Shown: positions 25,588-35,350 of the stretch, one piece after another | How the letters are laid out: every line of letters begins with the position of its first letter | How positions within the stretch are numbered: the first letter of the stretch is position 1 | Source of the DNA: Methanococcus vannielii SB | GTDB lineage: Archaea > AGJL01 > Methanococci > Methanococcales > Methanococcaceae | Direction of reading: 5' to 3' | Length of the DNA stretch: 64,000 nt | Assembly (NCBI RefSeq): GCF_000017165.1 | Contig: NC_009634.1 | Coordinates: forward strand, 1,286,552 to 1,350,551 | Program-made: the position numbers and the translations under genes | The notes under the pieces: generated by a model | The model's input: the letters and a program-made list of their open reading frames with translations, nothing else | The model's database searches: none | Told to the model about the DNA's origin: nothing

Positions 25588-28083
25588 ATGAAAATTTTTG
25601 GGATAATCCTGCTACTTTTAGCTTTAACTTTAATTCCCGGAATTTATGCTAGTGAAAGTACAATATACGTAAATAATACTCACTACTGGTATTTTGAAGC
25701 AGAATCTTTTGAATCAAATAATTCTCTTCAGTCGGCAATAGATATTGCAGAAGAAGGTTCAGTAATTTTGGTTACCAAAAACTCAAAATTTTTTGAAGGA
25801 TTAAAAATTGCAAAAAATAATATTACTATCGATTTAAATGGTTCTACAATTGAAGGAGAATATTCTGGGAAAGGAATAGCTATTTTAGGGGACGGTGTCA
25901 AACTAAAAAACGCTAAAATTCAAAAATTTGAATACGGAATCTTTCTTGAAAATACAAAAAACTGTAAAATTTTAAACAATGATGTATCTGAAAATATTTA
26001 TGACGGAATTTACCTTTCAAATTCAAACTATAACGAAATTGCAAAAAATAATGCATATAAAAATGGCGTTATAGGTATAATTACGGCAGGAATATTTTTA
26101 GACGGGTCAGATTGGAATAATGTATCTGAAAATAGTGCAAACAATAACATTTACAATGGAATAGAGTTGATAAACTCGGAAAGCAATACTATTTCAAGGA
26201 ATACTATATTTGAAAATGAAGATAATGGAATATTTGTCTGGAATTCAAAAAATAATTCCATATCTGAAAATAAAATTTTTAAAAATGAAGATAATGGAGT
26301 ACTTATCAGGGAATCTAGTTACAATACCTTTTTAAATAATACTTTAACTGAAAATAGGGATTCAGGCTTTTATATATGGAAATCTTTTGAAAATAACCTT
26401 ATTAGAAACGAAATTTCAGAAAATTCCATAAATGGGATACGACTTTGGAATTCAGAAAGTAACGAAGTATCTGAAAATAAAGTTTTGAGTAATGGAAAGT
26501 CAGGAGTTTCACTTGAAGTAATGTCATTTGAAAATATGTTATATAACAACATTTTTAATAACTCGATAAATGCCAATTTTAAAGATTCAGGTAAAAATTA
26601 TTGGAATACGTCCATGGATAATGGAACAAATATTTTAAAAGGAGAATTTATCGGTGGAAATTTATGGTGCAGTCCAAAAGGAGATGGTTTTAGTCAAAAA
26701 GCAGAAAATCAGGACTCAAATGGGGACATGTTTAGTGAAAACCATTACAGAATTAACTCAGAAAACACTGACTTTTTACCAATTGCGCCAGATAATACCC
26801 CTCCAGAAGTGACGATACTAAGCCCTAGGGAAAATTCGATATTTAATGAAAATGAAACAATACTAATTAATGTTTCAGCAATAGATAATTCGGGCGTAAA
26901 ATTAGTAATGGTTGAAATTAACGGAGATTATAAAGAGATAATGAAGATAAATGGGAGTAATTTTGTACACGAACTTTCAGGCTTAGGCTATGGAAGACAT
27001 ACATTGAAAGTATTTGCAACAGATAATGCTGGAAACATAAATTCTGGAGCATTAAGGACATTTTCAATTATCCCTCCTGATAATACCCCTCCAGAAGTTA
27101 AAATAATATCTCCAACAGCTAGGGGTTACGCTGAAGATACCGAAATATCGATTAAAGTTCGAGTAACAGATACTTCAGGAATAAAATCAGTATATGCGAA
27201 AGTAGGTAACTATAACGTAGAACTCATAGAAAGTTCTGGATACTACATAAATGTTATAACGGGTCTTGGAAGGGGTGTTCATTCGCTATGGGTATTTGCA
27301 ACAGATAATGCTGGAAACATAAACTATAACGAAAAAGTTACATTTGAGGTAAATGATGGGGATACTACCCCTCCAAAGGTAGAAATAATAGAGCCAGATA
27401 ATAAAAATATATTTAGGGAAACAAGCGTGACAATTAAGGTAAACGCAACAGATGAATCTGGAATAAAGTCCGTAAAGGCAGTTCTTGATGGAAAAATAAA
27501 TTTTAACATGAATTATGATGGATCAGAGTATTATATAGTTACAATAAATGACCTTGCTTATGGGACACATTCTATAAGAATATATGCTGAAGACAATGAA
27601 AAAAATATAAACTCAAAAGAAACTTTAACATTTAAAATTGAAAATAAGGAAGAACTTAAAAATCCTATAAACAATACAGTAGATCCTATAAACAATACAG
27701 TAGATCCTATAAACAATACAGTAGATCCTATAAACAATACAGTAGATCCTATAAACAATACAGTAGATCCTATAAACAATACAGTAGATCCTATAAACAA
27801 TACAGTAGATCCTATAAACAATACAGTAGATCCTATAAACAATACAGTAGATCCTATAAACAATACAGTAGATCCTATAAACAATACCGTAATTGAAGAC
27901 AATAATAAAACAAACAGTACTTCTTTAGAAAATAACACAGAAGAAAATAACACAGAAGAAAATAACACAGAAGAAAATAACACAGAAGAAAATAACACAG
28001 AAGAAAATAACACAGAAGAAAATAACTTGGAAAAATCCGATACTGATTTAAAAAACGACAAAATTGAAGAAAATAAGGTTTAA
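25588..28083 (+). CDS. Secreted beta-helix protein with Ig-like domains and sequon-rich tail
   Basis: The 831-residue protein starts MKIFGIILLLLALTLIPGIYA, a signal peptide with cleavage near residue 21. Residues about 60-350 are NosD-like parallel beta-helix repeats, seen as recurring N-x-I-S/x-N-x-x-x-x-N-x-x-GI patterns. Three Ig-like modules follow, each starting DNTPPEV or DTTPPKVEI and containing a GxHxLxVFATDNAGNIN pattern. The C-terminal tail has 11 copies of a seven-residue unit (PINNTVD) and six copies of NNTEE, rich in N-x-T sequons. A short acidic end follows. I see no C-terminal membrane anchor. It is probably a surface or secreted adhesin-like protein. The start has GGGGGTGG. 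Confidence 0.85.
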   Translation: MKIFGIILLLLALTLIPGIYASESTIYVNNTHYWYFEAESFESNNSLQSAIDIAEEGSVILVTKNSKFFEGLKIAKNNITIDLNGSTIEGEYSGKGIAILGDGVKLKNAKIQKFEYGIFLENTKNCKILNNDVSENIYDGIYLSNSNYNEIAKNNAYKNGVIGIITAGIFLDGSDWNNVSENSANNNIYNGIELINSESNTISRNTIFENEDNGIFVWNSKNNSISENKIFKNEDNGVLIRESSYNTFLNNTLTENRDSGFYIWKSFENNLIRNEISENSINGIRLWNSESNEVSENKVLSNGKSGVSLEVMSFENMLYNNIFNNSINANFKDSGKNYWNTSMDNGTNILKGEFIGGNLWCSPKGDGFSQKAENQDSNGDMFSENHYRINSENTDFLPIAPDNTPPEVTILSPRENSIFNENETILINVSAIDNSGVKLVMVEINGDYKEIMKINGSNFVHELSGLGYGRHTLKVFATDNAGNINSGALRTFSIIPPDNTPPEVKIISPTARGYAEDTEISIKVRVTDTSGIKSVYAKVGNYNVELIESSGYYINVITGLGRGVHSLWVFATDNAGNINYNEKVTFEVNDGDTTPPKVEIIEPDNKNIFRETSVTIKVNATDESGIKSVKAVLDGKINFNMNYDGSEYYIVTINDLAYGTHSIRIYAEDNEKNINSKETLTFKIENKEELKNPINNTVDPINNTVDPINNTVDPINNTVDPINNTVDPINNTVDPINNTVDPINNTVDPINNTVDPINNTVDPINNTVIEDNNKTNSTSLENNTEENNTEENNTEENNTEENNTEENNTEENNLEKSDTDLKNDKIEENKV
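27664..27891 (+). repeat. 21-bp in-frame tandem repeat, 11 copies
   Basis: The unit CCTATAAACAATACAGTAGA plus T repeats head to tail, with ten full copies and one 18-base end copy. It encodes PINNTVD and keeps frame with the gene. The copies are nearly identical at the DNA level; the last reads ACCGTA in place of ACAGTA. Each unit contains one NNT sequon. Confidence 0.97.
27931..28020 (+). repeat. 15-bp in-frame tandem repeat, 6 copies
   Basis: AATAACACAGAAGAA is repeated six times without change, encoding NNTEE. A degenerate seventh copy (AATAACTTGGAA) follows. Each unit has one NNT sequon. Confidence 0.97.
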
Positions 28084-28125
28084 ATTTCATTAAATAGTAT
28101 TAACCTTTTTTAATTTTAGTAATTA

Positions 28126-29268
28126 CTAAATAAATCGGGGGACAAAATAAAGAGTTCCAACTGTACTACCAAGATTTGCAAGTGCTGCAACAAGTAAGAC
28201 CCTCATTGCCTGATTTGACATCAGTTCTTTGAAACTTTCAGTATTTATCATCTTTGAAATATCCTCAAAGGCTACGTCTCTAAATTTCAACTCTACGAGC
28301 CCTGCAACGTAACCTGCACCTATAATTGGAATTAAAGAAGTTATTGGGGCTGCTAAAAACGCTGCAATAATTGTTTGCAATTTCCCCCTTGCTAAAACAA
28401 CGCCTAATGAAGAAAGAACTCCATTTATTAAAATCCATTCGAAAGTAAGGCTCTTTAATGCTTCTAAATTATTCGATACACTGTAAAACCCATAAAGAAT
28501 AATCATCAGTATTACAATAGAAACTAATTTTCCCATTATGTTACTGTTTTTTTTTACTTCCAGGAGTTCTTTAATGTCAATTTCATGGCCTGATTCAAGT
28601 TCTTTTAAATATTTTTTAATTCCGGCTAAGTGGCCTGCCCCAACAACTGCAAGAATTCTTTCTTTCCCCTTACTTGCTTCAAAAATATTTTTAGCCATGT
28701 ATTTATCTCTTTCATCAACCAAAGTTAGGTATATCGATGGTGAAATGTCTTTTAAGATTAATATCATGTCTTCTGCATTTTCTACCATTTCATTAATTGC
28801 CTTTTCATCAAGTTCAACATTTTTTTCAGTTAATAATCCTAGTAAAAACCGAAATTTTTCTTTAAATGACATTTTACTAACAGTTCTTGAAAGGGTAATT
28901 CCAATCGGCCTGTCTATCAATGAGATGGGTTTTTGATACTGTATTGCAAGTTCGGTGGCTTTTTTCATTTCGCTTCCAGGCTTTATTCCAAACTGTTCCC
29001 CGATATTTTTTTGAAAATTTGCTAAAATTGAATGGATTAAAAATATTCCTACCTTACCTTGCTTAATTACTGCCTTTAAATCAACGTTTTCCTTTTTATT
29101 TTGAAGCATTGAGATGAATCTATCTTTATCTAGTTCAATAGCAACAAGCTCAGGATCCATTTCTATAATTGCGTTTTCAACGTAAGCAATACTGTCATCA
29201 GATACGTGGGCAGTTCCAACAAGTCTGATTTCGCATTCTGTAACGCCATTGTTAACACTTATATACAT
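28126..29268 (-). CDS. TraB/PrgY family membrane protein
   Basis: The 380-residue protein has a TraB domain (residues 1-220) with LVGTAHVSDDSI at the N-terminus, AIELDKDRF and VVGAGHLAGIKKYL; the GTAH and GxGH motifs are family landmarks, with conserved Glu. About four hydrophobic segments follow in residues 245-380. Relatives of pheromone-shutdown and Tiki-like proteins are thought to be membrane metalloproteases. The substrate here is unknown. It is divergent from the CBS protein gene, with 73 bases between the starts. Confidence 0.87.
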   Translation of the reverse strand: MYISVNNGVTECEIRLVGTAHVSDDSIAYVENAIIEMDPELVAIELDKDRFISMLQNKKENVDLKAVIKQGKVGIFLIHSILANFQKNIGEQFGIKPGSEMKKATELAIQYQKPISLIDRPIGITLSRTVSKMSFKEKFRFLLGLLTEKNVELDEKAINEMVENAEDMILILKDISPSIYLTLVDERDKYMAKNIFEASKGKERILAVVGAGHLAGIKKYLKELESGHEIDIKELLEVKKNSNIMGKLVSIVILMIILYGFYSVSNNLEALKSLTFEWILINGVLSSLGVVLARGKLQTIIAAFLAAPITSLIPIIGAGYVAGLVELKFRDVAFEDISKMINTESFKELMSNQAMRVLLVAALANLGSTVGTLYFVPRFI

Positions 29269-29303
29269 TTTACCACCATATAACTACTAGCTATATCAAT
29301 TAT

Positions 29304-29316
29304 GGATTATATATAT
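29304..29316. promoter_or_regulatory. TATA element between the TraB and CBS genes
   Basis: GATTATATATATT lies in the 73-base gap between the divergent starts and has a box A shape in both directions. The CBS gene start is only about 30 bases away, so its leader must be very short or absent. Confidence 0.35.
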
Positions 29317-29341
29317 TTGTTGATAATTAGTGGTGATTGCA

Positions 29342-29803
29342 ATGATTTTTGTAAAAAATGTAATGAAAACCCCAATAACACTAAATAAGGATGACAGTAT
29401 TGAAAAAGTAATCAAACTATTTCGGGAAAAATCAATAAGCGGAGCCCCAATTGTTGAAGGAGAACGTATAGTTGGAATAATATCTGAAAGCGATATAATT
29501 AAATCTATAACTTCACACGATGAAAGAGTTAGTTTAGTCTTACCATCGCCATTTGATTTAATTGAATTACCTTTAAAAACAGCCCTAAAGGTTGAACAAT
29601 TTATGGAAGACATTGATAATGCTCTTAAAATAGAAGTATGGGAAGCAATGACCGAAAAGGTAATTACAATTTCTCCAGAAACAACAATAAATAAAGCAGC
29701 TGAAACAATGGTTAAAAATAAAATTAAGAGACTTCCTGTCGTTGAAAATGGAAAATTGGTTGGAATTATTACAAGGGGCGACTTGATAGAGGCAATGGTT
29801 TAA
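29342..29803 (+). CDS. CBS-domain protein (two CBS motifs)
   Basis: The 153-residue protein consists of two CBS motifs: FVKNVMKTPITLNKDDSIEK with VGIISESDIIK, and AMTEKVITISPETTINKAAE with VGIITRGDLIEAM. CBS pairs bind adenosine nucleotides and sense energy state. No effector domain is attached. The ATG at 29342 follows GGTGATTGC; a GTG at 29330 is less likely. The beta-RFAP synthase gene starts 12 bases downstream, so the two are probably cotranscribed. Confidence 0.88.
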   Translation: MIFVKNVMKTPITLNKDDSIEKVIKLFREKSISGAPIVEGERIVGIISESDIIKSITSHDERVSLVLPSPFDLIELPLKTALKVEQFMEDIDNALKIEVWEAMTEKVITISPETTINKAAETMVKNKIKRLPVVENGKLVGIITRGDLIEAMV

Positions 29804-29815
29804 AGGTGAATTTTA

Positions 29816-30793
29816 ATGAAACTGACTTCTCCTTCAAGAATTCACATGGGGTTAATTGACTTAAATGGAAATTTAGGTAGGGTAGATGGCGGATTAGGGG
29901 TAGCAATTGATTATCCTAATTTTAAAATCGAAGGATTGGAAAGTGACGAAATAGAAATCGATTTTAAAGTAAAAATTGAAGAAAAAGATAAAATAGACAT
30001 TGAAAGAAGGATTTTAGATTCTGCAAGAAAAGTTTTATCTAAAATTGGGGAGAATGGAATTAAATTGACGGTAAATGGCGTAATTCCTGCACATTCGGGC
30101 CTTGGGAGTGGAACACAGATTTCCCTTTCGACTGGAAAAATCACGTCCTTAGTATACGGTCACGAAATAAATGCGGAAAATTTAGCAAAAATTACTGGAC
30201 GAGGAGGTACCTCTGGAATTGGCGTAGCTTCTTTTGAAAAGGGAGGTTACATTATTGATTCGGGGCACTCCTTTGGAATTGGAAAAGACAAATTTGACTT
30301 TCAACCGTCATCTGTTTCTGAAAATGTAAGGCCTGCACCTGTAATTTTTAGACACGACTTTAATTGGGATATTGTTTTAACAATGCCAAAAGGTGAACAG
30401 ATATATGGTGAAAGAGAAGTAGACATGTTTAAAAAGTATTGCCCCATTTTAGAATCTGAAACTGAAAAAATTTGCAGGATAATTTTAATGAAGATGATTC
30501 CATCCGTAATTGAAAATGACTTAGACTCATTTGGTTTTTGTATAAACGAATTACAAAAATTAGGATTTAAAAAGGCAGAAGTTAAATTACAAAGCCCTGC
30601 AATAAAAAACATGCTTGAAAAACTTCAGAAGATTTCTTACAGCGGCATTTCAAGTTTTGGCCCAACAATATATTCTTTGGGCGACAAAAAAACTATAATT
30701 GAAGCTTCAAATGAGTATTTCGATATTCATGGAATTGACGGCGAAATAATTTCAACAAGGGCAAATAATACAGGATTTGAATTAACAAGGTAA
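29816..30793 (+). CDS. mptG: Beta-ribofuranosylaminobenzene 5'-phosphate synthase
   Basis: The 325-residue GHMP-family protein starts [21 protein letters not shown] and has the ATP or phosphate loop [15 protein letters not shown] near residue 95. These fit beta-RFAP synthase, which joins p-hydroxybenzoate or p-aminobenzoate to PRPP with loss of CO2 in methanopterin synthesis. The length fits the family. It is followed 11 bases later by hisI, another PRPP-derived pathway enzyme. The ATG has a GGTGAAT site. The gene symbol follows common usage and is less certain than the function. Confidence 0.88.
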   Translation: MKLTSPSRIHMGLIDLNGNLGRVDGGLGVAIDYPNFKIEGLESDEIEIDFKVKIEEKDKIDIERRILDSARKVLSKIGENGIKLTVNGVIPAHSGLGSGTQISLSTGKITSLVYGHEINAENLAKITGRGGTSGIGVASFEKGGYIIDSGHSFGIGKDKFDFQPSSVSENVRPAPVIFRHDFNWDIVLTMPKGEQIYGEREVDMFKKYCPILESETEKICRIILMKMIPSVIENDLDSFGFCINELQKLGFKKAEVKLQSPAIKNMLEKLQKISYSGISSFGPTIYSLGDKKTIIEASNEYFDIHGIDGEIISTRANNTGFELTR

Positions 30794-30804
30794 ATAGTGA
30801 AAAT

Positions 30805-31215
30805 ATGGGCATTAAAGACATTGATATCAAAGAAAACTTTGGAAAAATAGTTCAAAATATGGATTTAAAATTTAGAAAAATTGATGACAAAGAACTTTTA
30901 ATTGCAATTGCCATCGATAAATATAAAAATGTACTCATGACGGCATTCATGGATAAAGAATCGCTTAAGATGACGCTAAAAACTGGTTTAATGCATTATT
31001 TTTCAACCAGCCGGAATAAAATATGGATGAAAGGAGAGGAAAGTAAGAACGTTCAAAAGGTACTTGAAGTATTTAAAGACTGTGATGGTGATGCCCTCCT
31101 TTTTATCGTGGAACAAACTGGATGGGCATGTCATGAAGGATATATGTCATGTTTTCATAATAAAGTAGATTTAAATACCGGCAACTCAACAGTTATTGGA
31201 GATAAACTAGATTAA
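30805..31215 (+). CDS. hisI: Phosphoribosyl-AMP cyclohydrolase HisI
   Basis: The 136-residue protein contains [37 protein letters not shown] (in parts) and [14 protein letters not shown]. The Asp and Cys residues, in [11 protein letters not shown] and the CHEG motif, bind Mg and Zn in this family. It catalyses the third step of histidine synthesis as a single-domain enzyme, without a HisE fusion. It follows mptG by 11 bases. Confidence 0.94.
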   Translation: MGIKDIDIKENFGKIVQNMDLKFRKIDDKELLIAIAIDKYKNVLMTAFMDKESLKMTLKTGLMHYFSTSRNKIWMKGEESKNVQKVLEVFKDCDGDALLFIVEQTGWACHEGYMSCFHNKVDLNTGNSTVIGDKLD

Positions 31216-31271
31216 TATTTATTTTTATATTATTTTAACAAAATTTACATTTTATTTTTTTGGTGATTGAT

Positions 31272-33176
31272 ATGCCGATTTTGGAAGCTATAAAAAAAGA
31301 TGATAACGCCGTTGAAGGTATTGAACGGTTTGAAGACTGTAAAATTACAGTAGACACGTGTGTAATAATTGATGGACGGATTACTGAATTTATAGAAAAA
31401 GGTTTAATTGAAAATTGCAAGATAATTGTTCCAGAAGCAGTTATATCTGAGCTTGAAGCACAGGCAAATAAGGGCCGGGAAATTGGATACTTCGGAATTG
31501 AAGAATTGAAGAATCTAATAGATATTTCAAAAGAAAAAGGAATTGAAATAGAATATTATGGTGAAAGGCCTTCTATTGATGAAGTTTCACTTGCAAGGGG
31601 CGGAGAAATTGATGCAATAATTAGGAAAGTTGCAAGGGAAACAAAATCTATACTTTTTACAAGCGATAAAATTCAGTACAATTTGGCAGTAGCACAGGGA
31701 ATACTAGCTAAATTTTTAAAAGTAGTCGAAAAAAGAGTAGATTTATTTATTAAAAAGTATTTTGATGAAATTACAAGTTCGGTTCATTTAAAAGAAGACT
31801 GTATCCCGTATGTAAAACGTGGAAAACCGGGAAATGTAAGGTTAATTCCATATATCCCAGAAACACTTACAAAAAATGATTTGAAAGTTCTTATTGATAA
31901 TATTTTAAAATATACCGAACAAAATAATGGACTTATCGAGATAGAACGGTTTGGAGCAACTGTAATCCAGCTTGGAAACCTAAGAATATCTATTACAAGG
32001 CCTCCATTTTCAGAAGCTCTAGAAATTACGGCAGTTAGGCCAATTACAAAGGTATCTTTAGAAGATTACAACCTTTCAGAGGACTTAAAAGAACGACTTG
32101 ATAATGCAGAAGGTGTTTTCGTCTCAGGAGCTCCCGGAAGTGGTAAATCAACTTTTGTTGCAGCTCTTGCAGAACGCTTTAAAAATATGGGAAAAATTGT
32201 AAAAACAATGGAGAGCCCAAGAGATTTACAAGTTGGAAATGAAATAACTCAATATGCCCCACTCGAAGGTAGCATGGAAAAAACATGCGATATTTTGCTT
32301 TTAGTGCGCCCCGACTATACAATATATGATGAAGTAAGAAAGACAAAAGATTTTGAAATATTTGCAGATATGAGAATGGCAGGAGTTGGAATGGTTGGGG
32401 TAGTTCATGCTTCAAAACCAATAGATTCTATTCAAAGGTTAATTGGAAGAGTAGAACTTGGAATAATTCCTCAGATTGTTGATACGGTAGTATTTATAGA
32501 AAAGGGTAAAATTGGAAAAGTTTATGATGTGGAGTTTAACGTTAAAGTTCCGCATGGGATGAAAGAAGCAGACCTTGCAAGGCCAGTAATTGAGGTTGTT
32601 GACTTTTTAACAAGGTCGCCAGAATACGAAATATATACTTATGGAGAACAGGTTGTAGTAATGCCTATAAGAGAAACTGCAACTAAAAAAGGGCCTGTTT
32701 TAAAATACGCTGAAGAAAAAATTTCCGAAATTTTGAAAAAACACCTTCCAAAAAAATCAAAGCCAGAAATAAAAGTTATAAACAACGATACAGTAGAAGT
32801 AAAAGTTTTGGAAAAGTTTATTCCTTCAATAATTGGAAAAGGTGGAAAAGAAATTTCAAAAATCGAGGAATTAACGGGCCTTAGAATAAGTGTTCGGGAA
32901 AAAACGGAATTTGAAGAAATTGATAAAATAGGGGGGAGTTACGAGTTTATAAATGACTATGAAACTACTAAATTAACGGAAACTGGAAAACATATTGTAG
33001 TTGAAGTTGGGGAAGACTTTATCGGTGCAAATATTAAAGTTTATGTTGAGGGGCAATACGTATGCACTGCAACCGTTAGTTCTAGTGGAAACGTAAATAT
33101 CAGCAAAAAAACGGTAATTGGTAAAGAACTTGAAAATGCAATGAGAAAAGGAAAAGATATCTATGTGGAAATTTAA
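31272..33176 (+). CDS. PIN-domain ATPase with KH domain (PINA-type)
   Basis: The 634-residue protein has an N-terminal PIN nuclease-like domain (VDTCVIIDGRITEF near residue 28; VPEAVISELE; ALFTSDK-type end LFTSDKIQ). An ATPase like those of secretion systems follows, with Walker A SGAPGSGKSTF near residue 284 and Walker B DYTIYDEVR. A KH-type RNA-binding region near residue 520 reads PSIIGKGGKEISKIEELTG. This architecture is known in archaea as PINA, reported as a helicase/nuclease-like ring ATPase. The start at 31272 has a GGTGAT site and is preferred to a GTG 12 bases upstream. Confidence 0.9.
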   Translation: MPILEAIKKDDNAVEGIERFEDCKITVDTCVIIDGRITEFIEKGLIENCKIIVPEAVISELEAQANKGREIGYFGIEELKNLIDISKEKGIEIEYYGERPSIDEVSLARGGEIDAIIRKVARETKSILFTSDKIQYNLAVAQGILAKFLKVVEKRVDLFIKKYFDEITSSVHLKEDCIPYVKRGKPGNVRLIPYIPETLTKNDLKVLIDNILKYTEQNNGLIEIERFGATVIQLGNLRISITRPPFSEALEITAVRPITKVSLEDYNLSEDLKERLDNAEGVFVSGAPGSGKSTFVAALAERFKNMGKIVKTMESPRDLQVGNEITQYAPLEGSMEKTCDILLLVRPDYTIYDEVRKTKDFEIFADMRMAGVGMVGVVHASKPIDSIQRLIGRVELGIIPQIVDTVVFIEKGKIGKVYDVEFNVKVPHGMKEADLARPVIEVVDFLTRSPEYEIYTYGEQVVVMPIRETATKKGPVLKYAEEKISEILKKHLPKKSKPEIKVINNDTVEVKVLEKFIPSIIGKGGKEISKIEELTGLRISVREKTEFEEIDKIGGSYEFINDYETTKLTETGKHIVVEVGEDFIGANIKVYVEGQYVCTATVSSSGNVNISKKTVIGKELENAMRKGKDIYVEI

Positions 33177-33212
33177 AAACTTCAAATTTTTATTTAGTTT
33201 TTTAGGCATTAT

Positions 33213-33683
33213 CTAAAACATTTTTGAAACTTCAGAGTCGTCTGAAATTACTTTTTCTTTCTGTTTTTCCCTAAATTCTGCTAATTTTTTTGAAAGGTTC
33301 TCATCAGACGTTGAAAGCATTTGAACAGCTAAAATCGCCGCATTTTCTCCCCTATCGATTCCAACACATGCAACAGGAATTCCTGGAGGCATTTGAACAG
33401 AACTTAAAAGTGCATCAAGTCCATCCATCTTACTTTCAACAGGCACTGCAATAACTGGCTTTGTAGTCATTGAGGCAACTACTCCGGGTAAATGTGCTGC
33501 AAGACCTGCAATTGCGATAAATACTTTTGACTTTGAATTTTTTACAATATTTTCAACCAGTTCTGGAGTCCTATGTGCTGGAGCTACTCTAACCTCAAAA
33601 GGGATTTCAAAATCTTTTAAAATTGAACATGCTTTTTTTGCAACTTCTACGTCACTTTTACTGCCCATTAGTATTGTTATCAT
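33213..33683 (-). CDS. purE: 5-(carboxyamino)imidazole ribonucleotide mutase / AIR carboxylase PurE
   Basis: The 156-residue protein starts [19 protein letters not shown] and has [13 protein letters not shown] and [15 protein letters not shown], the PurE signatures. It acts in purine synthesis. Its ATG overlaps the stop of the EFR1 gene by four bases. purK is not in the window, so the class of PurE (mutase or direct carboxylase) cannot be fixed. The C-terminus extends about 20 residues with Lys/Glu-rich sequence. Confidence 0.93.
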   Translation of the reverse strand: MITILMGSKSDVEVAKKACSILKDFEIPFEVRVAPAHRTPELVENIVKNSKSKVFIAIAGLAAHLPGVVASMTTKPVIAVPVESKMDGLDALLSSVQMPPGIPVACVGIDRGENAAILAVQMLSTSDENLSKKLAEFREKQKEKVISDDSEVSKMF

Positions 33684-34474
33684 TTGATATCACCACGCAT
33701 ATATTCAGCGGTTGAAATTCTAGGGTTAAAGTATTGCCGGTTATATTTACTTAACCATCTAGAAATAGCTTTTTTGTTACAAATTTGTATACATGCCATG
33801 CAATCTTGGCACCCGTGTTTCCATATGATATGTCCATCTTTTATATCAATATTTCGAACAGGGCATACTAATTTACATGTTCCACAAAGGTTACAATTTT
33901 TTGATACCTTAAAACTTTTATCGAATTTCGAAAGATTACGCTTCCAAAATGGATAAATTACTTTATATCCTATTTTTTTAAATAACTGCATTCCAAAATT
34001 ATTATTTTCGCTAGCATCTATTGACTTTGCAACTTTTTCTATCATTATATCGGCATTATCCAGTATTTTTTCAATATTATGCTTTTTTGGAGAATTTAAT
34101 AAAACAACGTAATTATCAGGCATTTTTATTCCAAAGTTTGCAGATAAAATTTTACCTTTTTTATTTAATAATTCAGACAATTGAAAATAAGCTCCCCCAT
34201 ATTCGCCACCATAATTTGCAATACAAAAAATATAGGGATTATTTTCAATATGAATATTTTCAATAAATCTTTCAACAATTTCAGGAATTCCAAGACAATA
34301 TACTGGAAATATAATCCCTATTTTTTCACAATTACAAACGTAATCGTTATTTTGAACTGCATTTTTAATAGATTTTACTTCAAAATCTTTGAGGCGTTCT
34401 GCTAATTTTTTTGAGAGATAAAGCGAATTTCCAGTTCCAGAAAAGTAATAGATCGTATTTTTCAATGATTCCAC
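33680..34474 (-). CDS. EFR1-family flavodoxin-ferredoxin protein
   Basis: The 264-residue protein begins with a flavodoxin-like FMN-binding motif [19 protein letters not shown]. Near residue 190 it has two 4Fe-4S motifs, [13 protein letters not shown] and [13 protein letters not shown]. This combination is typical of EFR1 proteins, which likely pass electrons between ferredoxin-type carriers. The partner is unknown. It is coupled to purE by a four-base overlap, which looks like shared translation rather than shared pathway. Confidence 0.9.
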   Translation of the reverse strand: MESLKNTIYYFSGTGNSLYLSKKLAERLKDFEVKSIKNAVQNNDYVCNCEKIGIIFPVYCLGIPEIVERFIENIHIENNPYIFCIANYGGEYGGAYFQLSELLNKKGKILSANFGIKMPDNYVVLLNSPKKHNIEKILDNADIMIEKVAKSIDASENNNFGMQLFKKIGYKVIYPFWKRNLSKFDKSFKVSKNCNLCGTCKLVCPVRNIDIKDGHIIWKHGCQDCMACIQICNKKAISRWLSKYNRQYFNPRISTAEYMRGDIK

Positions 34475-34613
34475 CTTAGTGCATTTTTTATTATTTAAAT
34501 TTTCACTTAATCTTCAATATTTTGTTCTATTTTGTTAGTAAAATAATTATATCAATTAAAATATACTGTTTTTAGATTATTAATTAATTGGAATGTTTAA
34601 AAAAGGGGATGTT

Positions 34614-35036
34614 ATGAGATGCGAGGATGAAATTCAACAAACTTTTGTAGCATTAAAACCTGATGCAGTCGAAAGAAAGTTAATTGGAAGAATTATACAG
34701 CGATTTGAGGATAGGGGATTTAATATTATTGAAATTAAAATGTTGAAACTTTCAAAAGAACTTGCGGAAGAATATTACTCCGAACATAAGGGAAAAGAAT
34801 TTTACGAGCGCTTAATAACTTTTATGACTTCTGGAAAAATTGTTGCAATGGTAATCGAGGGTGAAAGGGCAATAAATACGGTTAGAAAAATGATTGGAAA
34901 TACCTGCCCTTATGACGCTTTTCCGGGAACTATTAGGGGAGATTTTGGATTATACCTTCCTAAAAACATTATACACGCATCGGATTCAATAGATGGTGCA
35001 AAAAAAGAAATTGAGTTATTTTTTGATAGCAAATAA
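34614..35036 (+). CDS. ndk: Nucleoside diphosphate kinase
   Basis: The 140-residue protein has TFVALKPDAVERKLIGRII near the N-terminus and the active-site region PKNIIHASDSIDGAKKEI, with the phosphate-accepting His. It balances NTP pools using ATP. An ATG 21 bases upstream is in frame, but the ATG at 34614 has a GGGGAT site. The next gene, infB, starts after a 314-base gap with a TATA box near 35241. Confidence 0.95.
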   Translation: MRCEDEIQQTFVALKPDAVERKLIGRIIQRFEDRGFNIIEIKMLKLSKELAEEYYSEHKGKEFYERLITFMTSGKIVAMVIEGERAINTVRKMIGNTCPYDAFPGTIRGDFGLYLPKNIIHASDSIDGAKKEIELFFDSK

Positions 35037-35350
35037 TTTAGAATTGATAATTTAAATAAAAAAATGGACGTGGATAAATATTTAAAAGTGAAAACCGTTC
35101 TCACAACAAAATAAATTTATACCATAATACAATTTAAATTTATCAAAAGCTATTTACAAATATTGGATTAATTTAAAAACAGTACTAAATTGAAAAATCA
35201 GACTACGATAAATATGCGATAAAAATTTTTATTTTTAGTAAACTATATAATCTGTAGATTACTAATTTTTGATTCGGATTTTTTATAATTTTGTTATCTT
35301 TGGATGAAACACATTTTTAGTTTTAGAAATTAAAATTGATTGGTGATATT
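35037..35350. other. Intergenic region ndk-infB, no gene seen
   Basis: About 314 bases of AT-rich sequence contain no convincing coding frame or RNA-like GC-rich block. The most promoter-like element is ACTATATAATC near 35241-35251, which would start infB mRNA near 35270. A weak inverted repeat, GTGA...TCAC, lies at about 35088-35104; its meaning is unclear. Confidence 0.5.

Noticed and set aside
27664-28020. Possible CRISPR array
   Set aside because: The units are contiguous 21- and 15-base tandem repeats with no spacers, and they lie in frame inside a coding gene. No cas gene is near.
27558-28061. Long open frame on the minus strand through the tandem repeats
   Set aside because: It is the antisense of the 21-bp and 15-bp repeats of the beta-helix gene. 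It stays open because the repeats lack stops in that frame, and it has no ribosome site or recognisable domain.
35088-35104. Inverted repeat GTGA...TCAC in the ndk-infB gap as an operator
   Set aside because: The pairing is only four bases with a weak core and no second copy, so it cannot be told from chance.
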